Positions 44,470 to 54,167 of a DNA stretch of 64,000 nt are shown piece by piece. Position 1 is the first letter of the stretch, and each line of letters starts with the position of its first letter. A program made the position numbers and the translations under genes. Under the pieces are notes generated by a model. That model was given only the letters and a program-made list of their open reading frames with translations. It made no database searches and was not told the origin of the DNA. Source of the DNA: Neocallimastix lanati (nom. inval.) (Eukaryota; Neocallimastigomycota; Neocallimastigomycetes; Neocallimastigales; Neocallimastigaceae); the NCBI GenBank assembly GCA_016946835.1, contig JACVTC010000169.1:169001-233000 (forward strand), given 5' to 3'.

Positions 44470-44950
44470 TCTTGAAGAGTTTTAATAATAAAATAATATA
44501 TTCTAATAACTAAAGAAAATTTTATTATTCTATTTTATTATTCTAATTTATTATTTTAATTTAAAATTCTAAATATTAAATAATTTAACTAAACTAAAAT
44601 AACTTAAAATAATTTCAAACCTAATCTAAATAATCTAATTATTCAACAATAATTATTAACTCTAAACATTAAACACTAACATTTTAAAACACTTATAAAC
44701 AACACTCAAATTATTTTTAATTTAACTTTATTTAAAATAAACTATTTTATTTTAATTATTTAATATATTCTAATTTAATTACTTAAACTAATTTTATTTC
44801 AATTTAACTATTTAAAATTTATTATTTAACTCTAAAATAACAAAAGTATAATATAATAATAAAGTTGTAGTTGTAAGAAAAAGAGAGAGAATTAAAGTAT
44901 TGTATTAATTTGTTCTTTTTACATTTAGAATAATTATTTGATTGGATTAG
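44470..44950. repeat. LTR-like unit G1
   Basis: It starts ATGGTACAGTCTTGAAGAG and contains AATAATATATTCTAATAAC. It shares these and a downstream block (TTAAAGTATTGT, TTGTTCTTTTTA, ATTTGATTGGA) with 48561-49030 (G2), in the same orientation. The edges are approximate. Confidence 0.5.
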
Positions 44951-45448
44951 AATAAAAATTTAATAATAAAAATTTAATAATAAAAATTTAATAATAAATT
45001 AATAAAATTTAATAATAAAAATTTAATAATAAAAATTTAATAATAAAAATTTAATAATAAAAATTTAATAATAAAAATTTAATAATAAAAATTTAATAAT
45101 AAAAATTTAATAATAAAAATTTAATAATAAAAATTTAATAATAAAAATTTAATAATAAAAATTTAATAATAAAAATTTAATAATAAAAATTTAATAATAA
45201 AAATTTAATAATAAAATTTAATAATAAAATTTAATAATAAAAATTTAATAATAAAAATTTAATAATAAAAATTTAATAATAAAAATTTAATAATAAAAAT
45301 TTAATAATAAAAATTTAATAATAAAAATTTAATAATAAAAATTTAATAATAAAAATTTAATAATAAAAATTTAATAATAAAAATTTAATAATAAAAATTT
45401 AATAATAAAAATTTAATAATAAAAAATTTAATAATAAAAATTATAATA
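44951..45448. repeat. 14-bp AT minisatellite, about 35 copies
   Basis: The unit AAAAATTTAATAAT is repeated almost without change for about 500 bp, with a few copies one or two bases shorter. It lies at the right end of LTR unit G1. The equivalent place in G2 has only irregular AATAAAAATATAA runs, so the array has expanded in this copy. Confidence 0.95.
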
Positions 45449-45609
45449 AACCATTTAAGTAATCATAAAATTATTACAATAAAAATAATAATTAATACAT
45501 GTATCAAATTTGCTATAACTAATTTTATAATTATTTTAATATTTTAATATTTATCATTTAATTTAGTTAATATTAATAATAATTTTATTAATAATTATTT
45601 CTAATTCTA

Positions 45610-46200
45610 AATATTTAATAGTTCCGTAACAATGGAACGATTCTATTAAGAACTAACTCAAAATAGAATTATTAACTACAACTTAATGACTAATTCATTA
45701 AGTTGAGAAAACAAAATAAAATAAATTTTTTACCTATAGAGTTTATTATAAAATTAATTATAATAATAATATGAAAAGCAAAAGAAGAATTATTTGTATA
45801 AATTTGATTTTAAAAATATGTTTTTTGAATAAAATATTTTATTAATTTATTAAAGTTAAAAATATAAAATTGTTACTATTATAACTATGTTTTTATAATA
45901 ATAACTCTTGATTTCTCAAAGAGAACTCAAGAGCCTTATATATATTTTTTATGAAAATAAGGTTAAATAAGAAAGGGTTTTCTAATCTTAACAAATCTCT
46001 TATCTAGGAAAAGATTTGATAGAAAAACCTAGATAGTTTTCGATCGATATTCTATCCATATCGATCATCGCATTAATTAAGTAAAACCGATTACTTCTAA
46101 AAAGTAATTGGGAAAAATCTTAATTAACCGATTTTCCAATCTAATCTAATGATCGAAAATAAAAGAAAATAATAAAAGATATTTCGATCATATAATTTAT
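45610..46200 (-). repeat. LTR copy D3 (R3 LTR family, diverged)
   Basis: It shares with D1/D2 the blocks AATAATAACTCTTGATTTCT, AGAGAACTCAAGAG, CTAATCTTAAC and AAGTAAAACC. Strongly diverged; the edges are uncertain. Several ATCGAT-rich words near 46040-46190 distinguish it. Confidence 0.5.
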
Positions 46201-46537
46201 TCTTATATAAAAAATATAAAATTAAATAGTTAATAAAATACAAAATACATTATAAAATACAGAATACACTACAGAATACAATATAGAATACAATATAGAA
46301 TACAATATAGAATACAATATACAATTCATTAGTTACAGAATAGAAATTGATATATTGTAAATATATTATTTAAAATCAATTAAATAAATTTTGTTAAATT
46401 AATGAATATTTAAAATTAAATTAAATAAATTTAATGAATAAATATTATATGTAATTAAATAAAGTTATAGTTATAATAACTTAACTAAGAAAATATAATT
46501 ATTTGTTAGCAAATAATTATAGATTCTTATAAACAAA
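46201..46537. other. AT-rich spacer with ATAGAATACAAT repeats
   Basis: A short run of AATATAGAATACAAT-like units (about 46265-46320). No gene. Confidence 0.5.
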
Positions 46538-47045
46538 TGATACGATATTTTTATTAAACATCAATATCAATATTTATTTTATTTTATTTGGACGATAACA
46601 GTAGGGAATAATTGACAAAATAATATATTCTAATATTATATAGAATAATACACACAATAATAATATTCACACTTTAATATTTAGTTTATTTATTTTATTT
46701 ATTTATTATCATTCATCAATAAAAATACATCATCAATATATTTGTTAACTAGTTAAAATATAATTAAATCATTCAATAAAATATAATTAAATCATTCAAT
46801 AAAATATAATTAATTACTAAAATCTCTTATGTTATTAATGTAAACTAAATATAAAACTACACTAAACTATACTAATAAACATGTTTATAGGTTAAATTAT
46901 TAATAAAACTAATTAATAAAAGAACCATTCTTTAAACTATTATTATTTACTAACTATATATATTATTACTAAATAATTATTAACCAATAATATTTCACTA
47001 ACTTAAATTTCACTAAATTATGGTATTTATGGTGGTACCGTAACA
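46538..47045. repeat. Solo LTR-like unit A2 (TGATAC family), 508 bp
   Basis: It starts TGATACGATATTTTTATTAA and ends TGGTGGTACCGTAACA. It is close to A1 and to A3. The flanks CAAA/TAAA are at best a decayed 4-bp duplication. Confidence 0.7.
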
Positions 47046-47050
47046 TAAAA

Positions 47051-48016
47051 TGATAAATAACAAAATTATTAAATTAAAATAAATAATAAAGAACAAATTC
47101 TTGTCTAACTTAACCCGAAAATTTATCCATTCTAAAAAAAAATTAAATCCATATTAAAGAAAATTTAATTTAAAAATAATTAAAATAAAATAATAATAAT
47201 TTAATCATTAATAATTTTAATTAAAAATTAAAATAAATTAATAAATAATATTTTTCTAAAACTACAAATAAACAAAATAATAAACAAATTTAATAAATTA
47301 TAAATAACAAATAAACAAACTTATAAACATCTCAAAATTAAAATTAAATAGTTAAATAATTTTTAAGTTACTTTTATTTAAAATAATGATTATTTTATTT
47401 ATTTTATAACTCAACTTTTATAAACAAATTGTAATTAAAATAACATTTTAAAACTCATCTTTATTAACATTTTAATTGTAAATATTGTTTAATTTAATAA
47501 TAAATTATTCTTTATTTCTCTTTTATTAATTTTATTATTTTTAATGTAAATAGTTTAAAATCAAAGAAAAATATAAAAACATGTAAATATTTCTTATAAA
47601 TTATTCTTTATTATTAATTATTTAATAAATTATTATAAATATTTTATTAGTTTTAATAATCAAAAAGTATGATTATTAATTATTTAATAAATTATTATAT
47701 ATATTTTATTAGTTATTAATAATCAATTTTATTATTAAAATTTAAAATAAATTAGTATAAATAATAAATATTTCATTTTATTATTTTATTAGTTTTAACA
47801 ATTATTTTATTAATTTAAACAAAATTAATTATTAAATAAATAAAGATTAATATTAAAATAAAAATAAATTTTTTTAATAAAACATTTTTGTATTTAATAA
47901 TAAAACATATTTATTTTTTTTTTATATTTCTTAAATCTATTTTATTCAGTATTTATCCTCTTATTCATTTCTACAAAATTTAATTTTTGTAGATTAAGAA
48001 TATAAGGTATAAATCA
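47051..48016 (+). repeat. LTR-like unit F2, about 966 bp
   Basis: It runs from TGATAAATAAC to GGTATAAATCA and is the inverted counterpart of F1. It is sandwiched directly between A2 and A5. Confidence 0.5.
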
Positions 48017-48020
48017 AAAA

Positions 48021-48557
48021 TGATACGTATCTTTTATATTTAAAGATGTATATAAATAATTTTATTTGTTTGGACGTTGTCAGAAGGGAATTATTAACAA
48101 AATAATATATTCTAATAAATATAATAATAACACGTAATGTATAAATATAAATATATAATTTAAATGTAAAGATTTGTCTTTATTTATTTATTCTTATTTC
48201 TTTATTTATTTTTATTACATTATTCTCAATGTTTATAAAAATATAAAAATACAAGTTATATATTTATTATTATCTTTCTCACTAACTATCTAATTATACA
48301 CTTAATAATTAATATTTAATACTCTATAAACTATTATATTTTCTACTAATAAACCTGTTATTTTGAAGTATCTTTATTATATATTTCCTATATTATAACA
48401 AAGAACTCCTCGTTTAATTATTAATGAATTATCAAAATATGTATCTAACTATTTAGTCTTATTTAATTATCTACCAATTATTATTAATTTTTAATTTATT
48501 ACTTTAACTAATTCCTAAAACTATTTCTAATAATGTTTTTAGTGTGGTATCGTATCA
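48021..48557. repeat. Solo LTR-like unit A5 (TGATAC family), 537 bp
   Basis: It starts TGATACGTATC and ends GTGTGGTATCGTATCA. AAAA flanks both sides, compatible with a 4-bp target duplication but of low complexity. Confidence 0.65.
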
Positions 48558-48560
48558 AAA

Positions 48561-49344
48561 ATGGTACAGAATTGAAGATTATAAAAAAAAAATAATATAT
48601 TCTAATAATTAAAAATTTAATTTTTCACTAACAAAATAAATATTATTTTAACTATTCTAATATAAATAACCTAAATAAATATTTTAATAAAATTTATCTC
48701 TAAATTAAAACTAAATTACCAAAACAAACTAAATATTTAAACTAACCAAAATTATTTTTATCTTTAACTATAATAAAACACAAAAACAAAACTAATCAAT
48801 TTAACTAGAGAACAATTTAATTTTATATAATTATTTATTTAATTATTTATTAATACTAATACTAAATATTTACTATTTCATTCTCGAAAAATTAAAAGAA
48901 AAATATAAAAATAAAGTTGAAAGAAGAGGAAGAACTAAAGTATTGTTTTACTTTGTTCTTTTTATATCATTAAAACATTTATTTGATTGGAGTAAAAATA
49001 AAAATAAAAATATAAAATATAATAAAAATATAATAACAAAAATATAATAATTTTATAATAATAAAATATAATAAAACATAATTTTAATATAATATTTAAT
49101 ATAAGATAATAATAAAAATATAATAAAGTATAATAAAAATTTTATAATAAAAATATAAAATAATAATAAATATAATTTTAATTATTTATAATAAAATATC
49201 TAATTGTTTACTATTACAATATTAAATAAATACAATTAATACATTATTTTAAATAATTTAATTATTTATACATTATTTAATTTCCTTATTATATATTTTA
49301 ATACTTTAGTATTTATTCTTATTTATTTATTAATTAATCTTAAT
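48561..49344. repeat. LTR-like unit G2 and AT-rich remainder
   Basis: It begins ATGGTACAGAATTGAAG right after A5 and aligns with G1 to about 49030. The remaining 300 bp are AATAAAA-type runs without a gene. Confidence 0.45.
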
Positions 49345-49349
49345 AGTTT

Positions 49350-50009
49350 TGTTAAGATAATAACTGAATTTCAATTCAATTTCAATTTCGATAATTCAGT
49401 TATTTGAATTTCAATATTAATAAATAATAATAATATAATAATTATTATTAAATTAACTTTATTAAAATATTTAGGAATTAGTCTAGGCCAACTAATTACT
49501 AAATATTATTAACATATTGAATTTAATATATATTAAATAATGTAAACACGTGATTGTCATATTAAATTAATTTCTACATATTATATTTTAATTATAAATT
49601 ATAATATTTAGCAATATTTGATTCTTATATTTTATTTATATTAAATATTTATATTATTATCTAACTTTATATTATCAATATCAAACTTATATTAATATTA
49701 TTTACATATTCATATTAATAATTAATATTTTAATAATTAATTATTTTATATAAATACATGTTTAAATTCTTTTGATTAATCCTTTGTAGGATTATTGTAA
49801 TTTAAATTATAGTAATAATTATATAAAATAATAATGTAATAAAATATTATTAAGATTAAATAAAATTTGTATTTTAAATAAAAATTTAATTATAAAATTT
49901 ACTAATAACAATATGTTTTAAATAAGAGCAAAATTAAGTTATTAATTAATTACTATAATTTGGCATCTTGACCTAATCGTTAAGACCAAATTATCTTAAA
50001 ACTTTGACA
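49350..50009 (+). repeat. 5' LTR of R8
   Basis: 660 bp. TATAAATA at 49749 is followed 37 nt later by GTAGGATTAT (49786-49795), the exact complement of the ten bases immediately after the LTR (50010-50019). Pairing extends 3 nt into the LTR end, giving 13 nt. This predicts transcript start, primer and primer site in one layout. Confidence 0.9.
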
Positions 50010-50043
50010 ATAATCCTACCAACAATCTATCGATTACCTTAAG

Positions 50044-50877
50044 ATGCCTAAAGTTATAAAAATTACTTCAGATATATCATTTAAAAGAAATGATATATCT
50101 ATCCCAATAAAGGATAAAGAAGATATGATTCCCATTAGTGAATACAACAGGTTTATTGGTAAGGCTGAGAAAGAACTTCATGATCGATTGGATGAATTAA
50201 TAAGAATTCAAAGACTTATTCACGTCCTTAAATCAAAAGTAAAACAGTTGGAGGAAGAAAATTCTTTAGAAAGTAAAACTTGTCAGGACATTATAAATCA
50301 AATTAATTTATTGGAACAATTACGTAGAAGAAGTTCCTTATTCCTTGTCCAAGTTAATAGGTCCTTAAATTATATAGAACCAAAATCATGTACGAAACAA
50401 AAAGAAGGTATTAATGAAATGAAGAATAATGCTGATGATAAAATTCACGATATAAGCTTATACAAAAAAGCTGAAGTTAGCCATAACAAAAAAGAAAATA
50501 TTGAAAATCCATATCAGTGTGATAATCATCTAATCAATAACAATAATGATAATAACAATAACGATAATAACAATAACGATAATAACAATAACGATAATAA
50601 CAATAAAAGGATAACTAACATGAAAGCAAAAGTAGAAACTAAACTAACCTTGAGAAGAAAGCCTAAACGAAGAACCAAACCAAAACCTACATCCCACACT
50701 TCAAACAACAATGAAAAAATTCATAAAAGAGTATCAGTTACAGTAATTAACACCCCAGTTATACAAAAAGTTATTCAAAAGTTCAAAGAAACAAAGATAA
50801 AGGTAAATTCACATGAATCAGACTTCTCTCCTCCCTATCATGGGAATAAGAACTATATAACATATGAATTTCAATAA
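50044..50877 (+). CDS. R8 ORF: 277-aa coiled-coil, Asn/Asp-repeat, basic protein of unknown function
   Basis: This is the only ORF of R8, starting 34 nt after the 5' LTR and ending about 1.27 kb before the 3' LTR. I do not recognise the family. Residues about 35-110 are heptad-like and charged (LDELIRIQRLIHVLKSKVKQ), a likely coiled coil. Residues about 163-187 are NNNND repeats, encoded by a 15-bp DNA repeat. Residues about 195-220 are very basic (LRRKPKRRTKPKP), suiting RNA or DNA binding or nuclear entry. The C-terminus is aromatic (PPYHGNKNYITYEFQ). No CCHC knuckle, catalytic motif, signal peptide or membrane segment is seen. Coiled coil plus basic tail recalls nucleic-acid chaperones such as LINE ORF1p, but this is analogy only. 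A captured host gene is also possible. Confidence 0.8.
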   Translation: MPKVIKITSDISFKRNDISIPIKDKEDMIPISEYNRFIGKAEKELHDRLDELIRIQRLIHVLKSKVKQLEEENSLESKTCQDIINQINLLEQLRRRSSLFLVQVNRSLNYIEPKSCTKQKEGINEMKNNADDKIHDISLYKKAEVSHNKKENIENPYQCDNHLINNNNDNNNNDNNNNDNNNNDNNNKRITNMKAKVETKLTLRRKPKRRTKPKPTSHTSNNNEKIHKRVSVTVINTPVIQKVIQKFKETKIKVNSHESDFSPPYHGNKNYITYEFQ

Positions 50878-52146
50878 ATAATAATTAATTTATTAATTAA
50901 ACTACTTATACTGCACTGTACTACTCTTATAATCCTCATGTCTCGCTTTTTATTAAAATATTTTTACAATTTAATCAAACATTATATCGTTTATTAAAGT
51001 CAATTTTTAATTTCTATATTAAAAGTTTAAGTAAATTTTATTCATTTTAAATACTGTATTACAAAAGTAATAATTACAAATTATTCAAAAAATAAACAAA
51101 ATTATATTTCTTAAAACAATCGTTAAAATTCCAAAAACGTTATATACTAATAAATATATACAATTTTATAATTTAAATTTTAACTATTAAAAATATATAT
51201 ATATATAAATTTCTATTACATAAAATCAATCAATTCTATATTTTAAACAAATAAATAAATATTCTCTTCGACTGAATTGCAATAATAATTTACTTTTAAA
51301 CATCAGTTATAAATTTATAAATAGCAAAATTACATTAATCTTATTAAATTTTAAATTTCTGAATTAATCATAGAAAAATAATAATATGAAAGAAGGAAGG
51401 AGGAGCATTCTAAATTGATTCAATATTTGAAATTTAATAGATTAATTAAAATTTGCTTAATATTATATTGAAAAGGACGCTTTTCTCTATAATATTCTTT
51501 GATGATAAAATGATAATTATGATAAGGACGCTTTCATAATTATCAAGATTAATAATATTTTAAATTGAATATTATAATATATTCAATAAATTATATTGAT
51601 AAAATATATTCAATAATTAAATTGATAAAATTTTCAATTACAATTTCAGAATTTAGAAAATTAAAAATTAAAAATTTTAAAATTTCAAATTTCGACATTT
51701 AAAATTTCACATTACGAAATTTCAAAATTTAATAAAAATTAAATATTCAACTATTTAATAGTAATTTTATATTTTTATATATTTATTATTTACTATATTT
51801 TTAAAATTTTCAATAATTTCAAAGTTAATGGTAAAAATTGAAATGTTAATTTCAATTAAATTTCAAAATTTCAATTTCAAAATTTTACAAGGAAATATAT
51901 AATAATGTTGGTACCATCATATTTAAAAACATTGAATTTTATAATAAAATTTTAATTTTAACAAATTTTGACAAATTTCAAATTTCATGAAATTGTCACT
52001 TAAAAGGTCTTCTCCTAAAGATTCAAGTGACCTTTTAATTCCTAATTAACTTTAAAAAATTAAAAATTTTTTTTTAATAACTTAACAAAATTTTTTTTAA
52101 CAATGTTACACAAATCGTCTGGAATCCGATTTTTGTGGAAGGGCAT
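50878..52146 (+). other. Non-coding 3' internal region of R8 with hairpins
   Basis: There is no ORF. Two hairpins share the loop GACG: AAAAG/CTTTT at about 51472-51485, and AAG/CTT extended by TATGA/TCATA at about 51516-51537. A 10-bp perfect stem TTAAAAGGTC/GACCTTTTAA lies at 52000-52038. A hairpin at 52112-52132 matches that of R6. The rest is AAATTTC-type low-complexity sequence. The structures may mark packaging or plus-strand priming signals (inference). Confidence 0.6.
52112..52132 (+). other. Hairpin just before the R8 purine tract
   Basis: A perfect 6-bp stem AAATCG/CGATTT with loop TCTGGAATC. The loop and closing pairs match R6 (34785-34805), while the outer stem pairs differ in a compensated way. 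The purine tract follows at 52135-52145. Confidence 0.8.
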
Positions 52147-52806
52147 TGTTAAGATAATAACTGAATTTCAATTCAATTTCAATTTCGATAATTCAGTTAT
52201 TTGAATTTCAATATTAATAAATAATAATAATATAATAATTATTATTAAATTAACTTTATTAAAATATTTAGGAATTAGTCTAGGCCAACTAATTACTAAA
52301 TATTATTAACATATTGAATTTAATATATATTAAATAATGTAAACACGTGATTGTCATATTAAATTAATTTCTACATATTATATTTTAATTATAAATTATA
52401 ATATTTAGCAATATTTGATTCTTATATTTTATTTATATTAAATATTTATATTATTATCTAACTTTATATTATCAATATCAAACTTATATTAATATTATTT
52501 ACATATTCATATTAATAATTAATATTTTAATAATTAATTATTTTATATAAATACATGTTTAAATTCTTTTGATTAATCCTTTGTAGGATTATTGTAATTT
52601 AAATTATAGTAATAATTATATAAAATAATAATGTAATAAAATATTATTAAGATTAAATAAAATTTGTATTTTAAATAAAAATTTAATTATAAAATTTACT
52701 AATAACAATATGTTTTAAATAAGAGCAAAATTAAGTTATTAATTAATTACTATAATTTGGCATCTTGACCTAATCGTTAAGACCAAATTATCTTAAAACT
52801 TTGACA
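52147..52806 (+). repeat. 3' LTR of R8
   Basis: 660 bp, identical by eye to the 5' LTR. It ends 64 bp upstream of tRNA-Ser. Identity of the LTRs indicates insertion too recent for visible divergence. Confidence 0.93.
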
Positions 52807-52870
52807 AGTTTATTTAATTTTTTATTTATTTTTTATTTATTATTTGTATCGTAACAAAAAACATGAAGTA

Positions 52871-52952
52871 GTCAGTTTGTCCGAGTGGTTAAGGAGTCAG
52901 ACTTGAAATCTGGTGGGCTCTGCCCGCGCAGGTTCAAACCCTGCAGCTGACG
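52871..52952 (+). tRNA. tRNA-Ser(UGA)
   Basis: An 82-nt class II tRNA: acceptor GTCAGTT/AGCTGAC with one G-U, anticodon loop CTTGAAA (anticodon UGA, reads UCA), a long variable arm and T-loop TTCAAAC. Discriminator G is the usual serine identity base. No intron. Nine bases without a T-run separate it from tRNA-Cys. Confidence 0.97.
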
Positions 52953-52961
52953 CTTCATTAA

Positions 52962-53033
52962 GGGGTGTTAGCTCAGCGGTAGAGCAATTGACTGCAGATC
53001 AATAGGTCTTCGGTTCAAATCCGGAACGCCCCT
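52962..53033 (+). tRNA. tRNA-Cys(GCA), copy 2
   Basis: 72 nt, anticodon loop CTGCAGA, discriminator T. Compared with copy 1 at 6229 it has G instead of A in the D-arm and C instead of T in the T-stem, the latter restoring a Watson-Crick pair. It is the second gene of a Ser-Cys pair and ends at a T-run. Confidence 0.97.
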
Positions 53034-53035
53034 TC

Positions 53036-53044
53036 TTTTTTTTT
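53036..53044 (+). terminator. RNA polymerase III T-run terminator after tRNA-Cys
   Basis: Nine T beginning three bases after the tRNA 3' end. It is the first T-run after the start of tRNA-Ser, so one transcript probably carries both tRNAs. Confidence 0.85.
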
Positions 53045-53055
53045 AATTATTAAAG

Positions 53056-53096
<41 letters not shown>

Positions 53097-53570
53097 CTTG
53101 TAATTTAATATAAATATTTTTTTTATTTTTGTATTACTATATTCTTGACCTTTATTCCTTTTATACAAAAGAAAATAAAAAAATATCTTATTTTTCTTTC
53201 GATTATCAATATATTTTTGAAATTTAATAATTGTATTAATGGCTTCTCATTTTTTTTTTTTTTTTTTCTTTGAGCAAGTATATCCCATGGCTTATGTGCT
53301 ATCTTCTTCAATAAAAATAATCAAATTTAAAAAAAAAAATAAGAATAAAAATAAAAATCCAACGCAATCCCATGGTATTATATATATATAAACATATAAT
53401 AAAAAAATTTTTTTATTAATTGGGGATAGATAGAGGGAGGATAGCCATAGCCATGGGTAAAAGTTAAAAAAAAAAAAAAACTTATCCTTGTCATTAAAAG
53501 CAAGGTGACCAGACGAAACAAAAGAGGCTTCTATAAAGAAAAACGAAAAAAATAAAACTTTAAAAAAATA
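53045..53570. other. Spacer between tRNA genes
   Basis: It contains a (TA)n tract (53063-53088), A/T homopolymers and some mixed sequence (GAGGGAGGATAGCCATAGCC at about 53433-53452). Short frames here are low-complexity and not convincing. No gene called. Confidence 0.5.
53562..53568 (-). terminator. RNA polymerase III T-run terminator after tRNA-Trp
   Basis: Seven A on the plus strand (T on the transcribed-product strand) three bases beyond the tRNA-Trp 3' end. Confidence 0.8.
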
Positions 53571-53642
53571 TGGAGAGTGAGTGATTCGAACACCCAACCT
53601 TCCGCTCTGGAGGCGGACGCGCTACCGTTGCGCCAACCCTCC
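53571..53642 (-). tRNA. tRNA-Trp(CCA)
   Basis: A 72-nt cloverleaf on the minus strand: acceptor GGAGGGT/ACTCTCC, D-stem GCGC/GCGC, anticodon stem TCCGC/GCGGA with loop CTCCAGA (anticodon CCA), T-loop TTCGAAT and discriminator A. No intron. Its 5' end is 14 bp from the edge of solo LTR A3. Confidence 0.97.
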
Positions 53643-53656
53643 TTATTTAAATTATT

Positions 53657-54162
53657 TGATACGGTACCACCATAAATACCATAATTTAGTGAAACTTAGG
53701 TTAGGAATTATTTGATAAAATCTTATTGGTTAATAATAATTTAGTAATATTATATATAGTTAGTAAATAATAATAGTTTAAGAAATGGTTCTTTTATTAA
53801 TATTAATTTAGTTTATTAATAATTTAACCTATAAACATGTTTATTAGTATAGTTTAGTGTAGTTTTATATTTAGTTTACATTAATAATATGAGAGATTTT
53901 AGTAATTAATTATATTTTATTGAATGATTTAATTATATTTTAACTAATTAACAACTATTTATATTGATGATGTATTTTTATTGATGAATGATAATAAATA
54001 AATAAAATAAATAAACTAAATATTAAAGTGTGAATATTATTATTGTGTGTATTATTCTATATAATATTAGAATATATTATTTTGTCAATTATTCCCTACT
54101 GTTATCGTCCAAATAAAATAAAATAAATATTGATATTGATGTTTAATAAAAATATCGTATCA
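53657..54162. repeat. Solo LTR-like unit A3 (TGATAC family), inserted beside tRNA-Trp
   Basis: It starts TGATACGGTACCACC and ends AAAAATATCGTATCA, the reverse complement of A1/A2. TATT flanks both sides (53653-53656 and 54163-54166), a 4-bp target duplication. The insertion point is about 10-14 bp upstream of the mature tRNA-Trp 5' end, close to where polymerase III would start. Confidence 0.8.
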
Positions 54163-54167
54163 TATTT

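Larger units (their letters stand above)
49350..52806 (+). mobile_element. R8: young non-autonomous LTR retrotransposon with a novel ORF, 3,457 bp
   Basis: Two 660-bp LTRs (49350-50009 and 52147-52806) look identical base for base. They begin TGTTAAGATAA and end AAAACTTTGACA. A perfect 5-bp duplication AGTTT flanks the element (49345-49349 and 52807-52811). The 2,137-bp internal part has a primer-site motif next to the 5' LTR, one 277-aa ORF, about 1.25 kb of non-coding sequence with hairpins, and a purine tract (GTGGAAGGGCA) before the 3' LTR. No Gag, protease, RT or integrase domain exists, so it must be mobilised in trans, probably by a chromovirus such as R5 or a relative of R6. It looks whole and very recent. 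Confidence 0.93.

Noticed and set aside
36483-48016. F1 and F2 as the LTR pair of one element spanning R7
   Set aside because: They are in inverted, not direct, orientation, so they cannot be the two LTRs of one insertion.
50526-50711. Leu-rich minus-strand frame opposite the R8 ORF
   Set aside because: It is the shadow of the Asn/Asp repeat and basic region of the plus-strand ORF and has no independent support.
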